From assembly GCA_041618535.1 (NCBI GenBank), contig JBFKFP010000005.1, positions 1 to 42,129 on the forward strand: a stretch of 42,129 nucleotides of DNA, written 5' to 3'. This DNA comes from SHLJ01 sp041618535 (GTDB lineage: Bacteria > Bacteroidota > Bacteroidia > Flavobacteriales > Flavobacteriaceae). The notes beneath the pieces are model-generated. The model ran no database searches and had not been told where the DNA came from. It saw only the letters and a program-made list of their open reading frames with translations. The translations under genes and the position numbers were made by a program. Below, piece by piece: positions 40,211 to 42,129 of the stretch (the stretch's first letter is position 1; each line of letters begins with the position of its first letter).

Positions 40211-42129
40211 CTAGAATGCATATCTGATGGAGGCGTTGAAGGTCATACCATTTGTAAAGATATAACCGAACACATCGGTGTTCTGTACTCTAACCTCATC
40301 GAATACATTAAATACGTTAGCTCTGAAAGTCAGGTTTTGGCCATCAATATCAAAATCATAAGTCAGACCCAGGTCTGTCAATGAGTAAGGCCTGACCCTG
40401 CCTATGTTCTCGGTTTGCGGAGATGAATCGCTAAAGTCGATCTCGTTAAGGTAATTGTTAGCACGGTAATTGATCTGGCCGTCTACACTTAACCCTTCAA
40501 TAATGCGAACCTTGGCACCAAAACCGGCTGTAAACTGAGGTACAGCTGTTATTTTTACTCCTGAGAGATCTGTAGTCTGTTCAGAAGAAATAAAAGCTCC
40601 TGTTTCATCATTATAGGTGTCTCTTTGAATAGTCCCTTCAAATTCATAACTACCTGCAGAAACATATCCATTCAAGCGGATTCCATTTCCGTTGTTATAG
40701 AACATTTCCAATTCAGCTCCCCTGTGAACCTGTCGAACACCACGGTCGAAGAAATTAACATCGGTGTCATCACTGTCGTCACCAGGAGTTGCCGGGTTAT
40801 TCAAATCGAGTTCCCCGCTCGAAAGGATAGTTCTGTTATCCCAATCGGTATAATAGAAGTTGAAATTCGCCTTGAATGCTCCCGCATTGAACTGGTAACC
40901 CAATTCTATACCAGTAATTTCCTCATTTTCCACCTCCGGATTAATGAAATCGTTAGAGCGACGGATGTTCTCAAAGATGTTATCAAGGAAGGGCTGTCTG
41001 GAGTAGAAGCCGGCATTCGCGAATAATTTATGAGTGTCTTCTATGTTATAGGAAAGTCCTCCTTTAAGGTTATACCCGAAAAGGTTCTTCTTATCAGATT
41101 CTCCTATATCAGAGAATCGTCCGGTACGCTGATAAGACTGGTTAGAGATCGCTCCCTGGAAGAAGGCGCTGAACTTTTCAGTCGCATATTCAACCTGAGA
41201 GAAAAGACCCTGGTAGTTGATATTCTCGGAGTAATCGTAGTCAATACGATCTTTTCCTTCAGCGAAATCGAAAAGTGCGGCCCATGGGTCAGCATCAAAT
41301 GTCGCTGTCACAACCGTATCATCAACATTATCATTAGCCCATCCGCTTAGTCCGTAAAGGTCTACAAGCTGACGGAAGTGATCACCTTTGTATAGCCTCA
41401 TATCAATACCGACATTGAAATCCCAGTTCTCTCCGAATTCAGTGGAAAGATTGGATACTAAACCATACCACTGGTGATTGTTTACAGATGCCCTTCTGGC
41501 ATAACTTGTATTTCTCTCGCCATCCTCGTTACCAATGCCGTTGTTATCGGCTGCGTGCTGCTGCTCGATTGCATAGTAGTCGATCTGTCCATCAGCAGTA
41601 CGAATTCGACCACGACCCCTGTCTCCGGTACCACCACCACGTCCCCATGATGCATAAAGCACAGATGAAAGCTCGGTGGTCTCATTAATGGTCCAGTCCC
41701 AGTTAAGGTTAGCAACTGGTTTGTGGTAGTAGTTACGTCTTTCTGAATCGATTTCAGAAGTATAAGTTCCTCTTGCAGAATCGAATCCTTCAGTATATCC
41801 CCAATGCTGGTTGAATTTTGGATCCTCATCCAATCGTGACAATGGCTGAGACCATTTATTCCCGTGGAATTGAGGCGCACCTGTTATAAGGAAGTTCAGG
41901 TTGTGATTGTCGTTCGGTTTATAACCTACGGCAAAATAATAGTTTTGTCCCTGGCCAAAGGTGCCATCAGACCATTTCCTGTGTGCCTGCCAGTGATCGA
42001 GCAATACGGAGAATGCCCATCCTTTGTCATTCATTCCGGTGTCATAAGCAACAGTTCCTTTGAAATAGCTGTCGTTACCATTCATGAATCTTACAAAGCC
42101 ACCCCTGTTCCTGTCGGCAGCCTTCATCA
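40211..42129 (-). CDS. TonB-dependent receptor, C-terminal part (5' end missing)
   Basis: The frame is open from the window edge to the stop at 40211, giving about 639 residues of an outer-membrane barrel. Repeated long strands with Trp/Tyr-rich turns (WAFSVLLDHWQAHRKW, HNLNFLITGAPQFHG), the conserved segment GLSYNIEDTHKLFANAGFYSRQP, and the C-terminal block NLTFRANVFNVFDE ending in ASIRYAF identify the receptor barrel. The plug and any N-terminal regulatory-like domain lie beyond 42129; the Met codon at 42127 is not a real start. No partner lipoprotein follows, so the substrate cannot be guessed. Its own terminator ends the unit. Confidence 0.88.
   Translation of the reverse strand, partial: MKAADRNRGGFVRFMNGNDSYFKGTVAYDTGMNDKGWAFSVLLDHWQAHRKWSDGTFGQGQNYYFAVGYKPNDNHNLNFLITGAPQFHGNKWSQPLSRLDEDPKFNQHWGYTEGFDSARGTYTSEIDSERRNYYHKPVANLNWDWTINETTELSSVLYASWGRGGGTGDRGRGRIRTADGQIDYYAIEQQHAADNNGIGNEDGERNTSYARRASVNNHQWYGLVSNLSTEFGENWDFNVGIDMRLYKGDHFRQLVDLYGLSGWANDNVDDTVVTATFDADPWAALFDFAEGKDRIDYDYSENINYQGLFSQVEYATEKFSAFFQGAISNQSYQRTGRFSDIGESDKKNLFGYNLKGGLSYNIEDTHKLFANAGFYSRQPFLDNIFENIRRSNDFINPEVENEEITGIELGYQFNAGAFKANFNFYYTDWDNRTILSSGELDLNNPATPGDDSDDTDVNFFDRGVRQVHRGAELEMFYNNGNGIRLNGYVSAGSYEFEGTIQRDTYNDETGAFISSEQTTDLSGVKITAVPQFTAGFGAKVRIIEGLSVDGQINYRANNYLNEIDFSDSSPQTENIGRVRPYSLTDLGLTYDFDIDGQNLTFRANVFNVFDEVRVQNTDVFGYIFTNGMTFNASIRYAF

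Overview
This window looks like chromosomal DNA from a marine-type member of the Flavobacteriaceae (Bacteroidetes). The evidence is a type IX secretion (T9SS) cassette made of a CHU_C-tailed adhesin, a PorP/SprF protein and an OmpA protein. There are also two TonB-dependent receptors, DUF2480, DUF3078 and DUF5689 proteins, many small lipoproteins, almost no Shine-Dalgarno sequences, and promoters of the Bacteroidetes type (TTG, about 19-20 bases, then TAnnTTTG). I saw no tRNA, rRNA, CRISPR array, transposase or phage gene. No gene-free stretch is longer than about 200 bases.

Layout. Bases 1-10.4 kb hold a partial succinate dehydrogenase cytochrome b gene, a secreted VPS10/BNR propeller protein, a small glycine-zipper membrane protein and Xaa-Pro aminopeptidase. 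They are followed by a leftward operon encoding a large metallopeptidase-propeller-barrel protein, a PrsW-like intramembrane protease and the BrnQ carrier. Bases 10.5-14.7 kb are the accessory part. Here lie a membrane-anchored protein built from 36 unbroken nine-residue repeats, an alpha/beta hydrolase with a non-ATG start, thiL, and three small paralogous zinc-ribbon-like proteins that share one exact Cys/His spacing.

Bases 14.8-24.5 kb are the SUF iron-sulfur cluster assembly region. Unit one is sufA-sufB-lipoprotein-sufC-sufD-sufS. A secreted M43 metalloprotease and a small lipoprotein follow. Unit two, with its own good promoter, is sufE, a DUF59 protein and DUF2480; DUF3078 lies just downstream. 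SufS and SufE mobilise sulfur, SufBCD is the scaffold complex, and SufA and the DUF59 protein act in cluster transfer. The lipoprotein wedged between sufB and sufC is the unexpected member.

Bases 24.5-42.1 kb hold hflX, a cytoplasmic endonuclease/exonuclease/phosphatase-family protein, and the T9SS adhesin cassette, whose adhesin is cut by one in-frame TGA. Next is a leftward TonB receptor plus DUF5689 lipoprotein pair, divergent from a secreted paralogue of that nuclease-family protein. A cytochrome-b-like membrane protein and the C-terminal part of a second TonB-dependent receptor complete the window.

The main candidates for something new are the 9-residue-repeat protein with its 72-residue super-period, the three C-x4-H-x16-C-x2-C proteins, the suf-embedded lipoprotein, and the TGA-interrupted adhesin.
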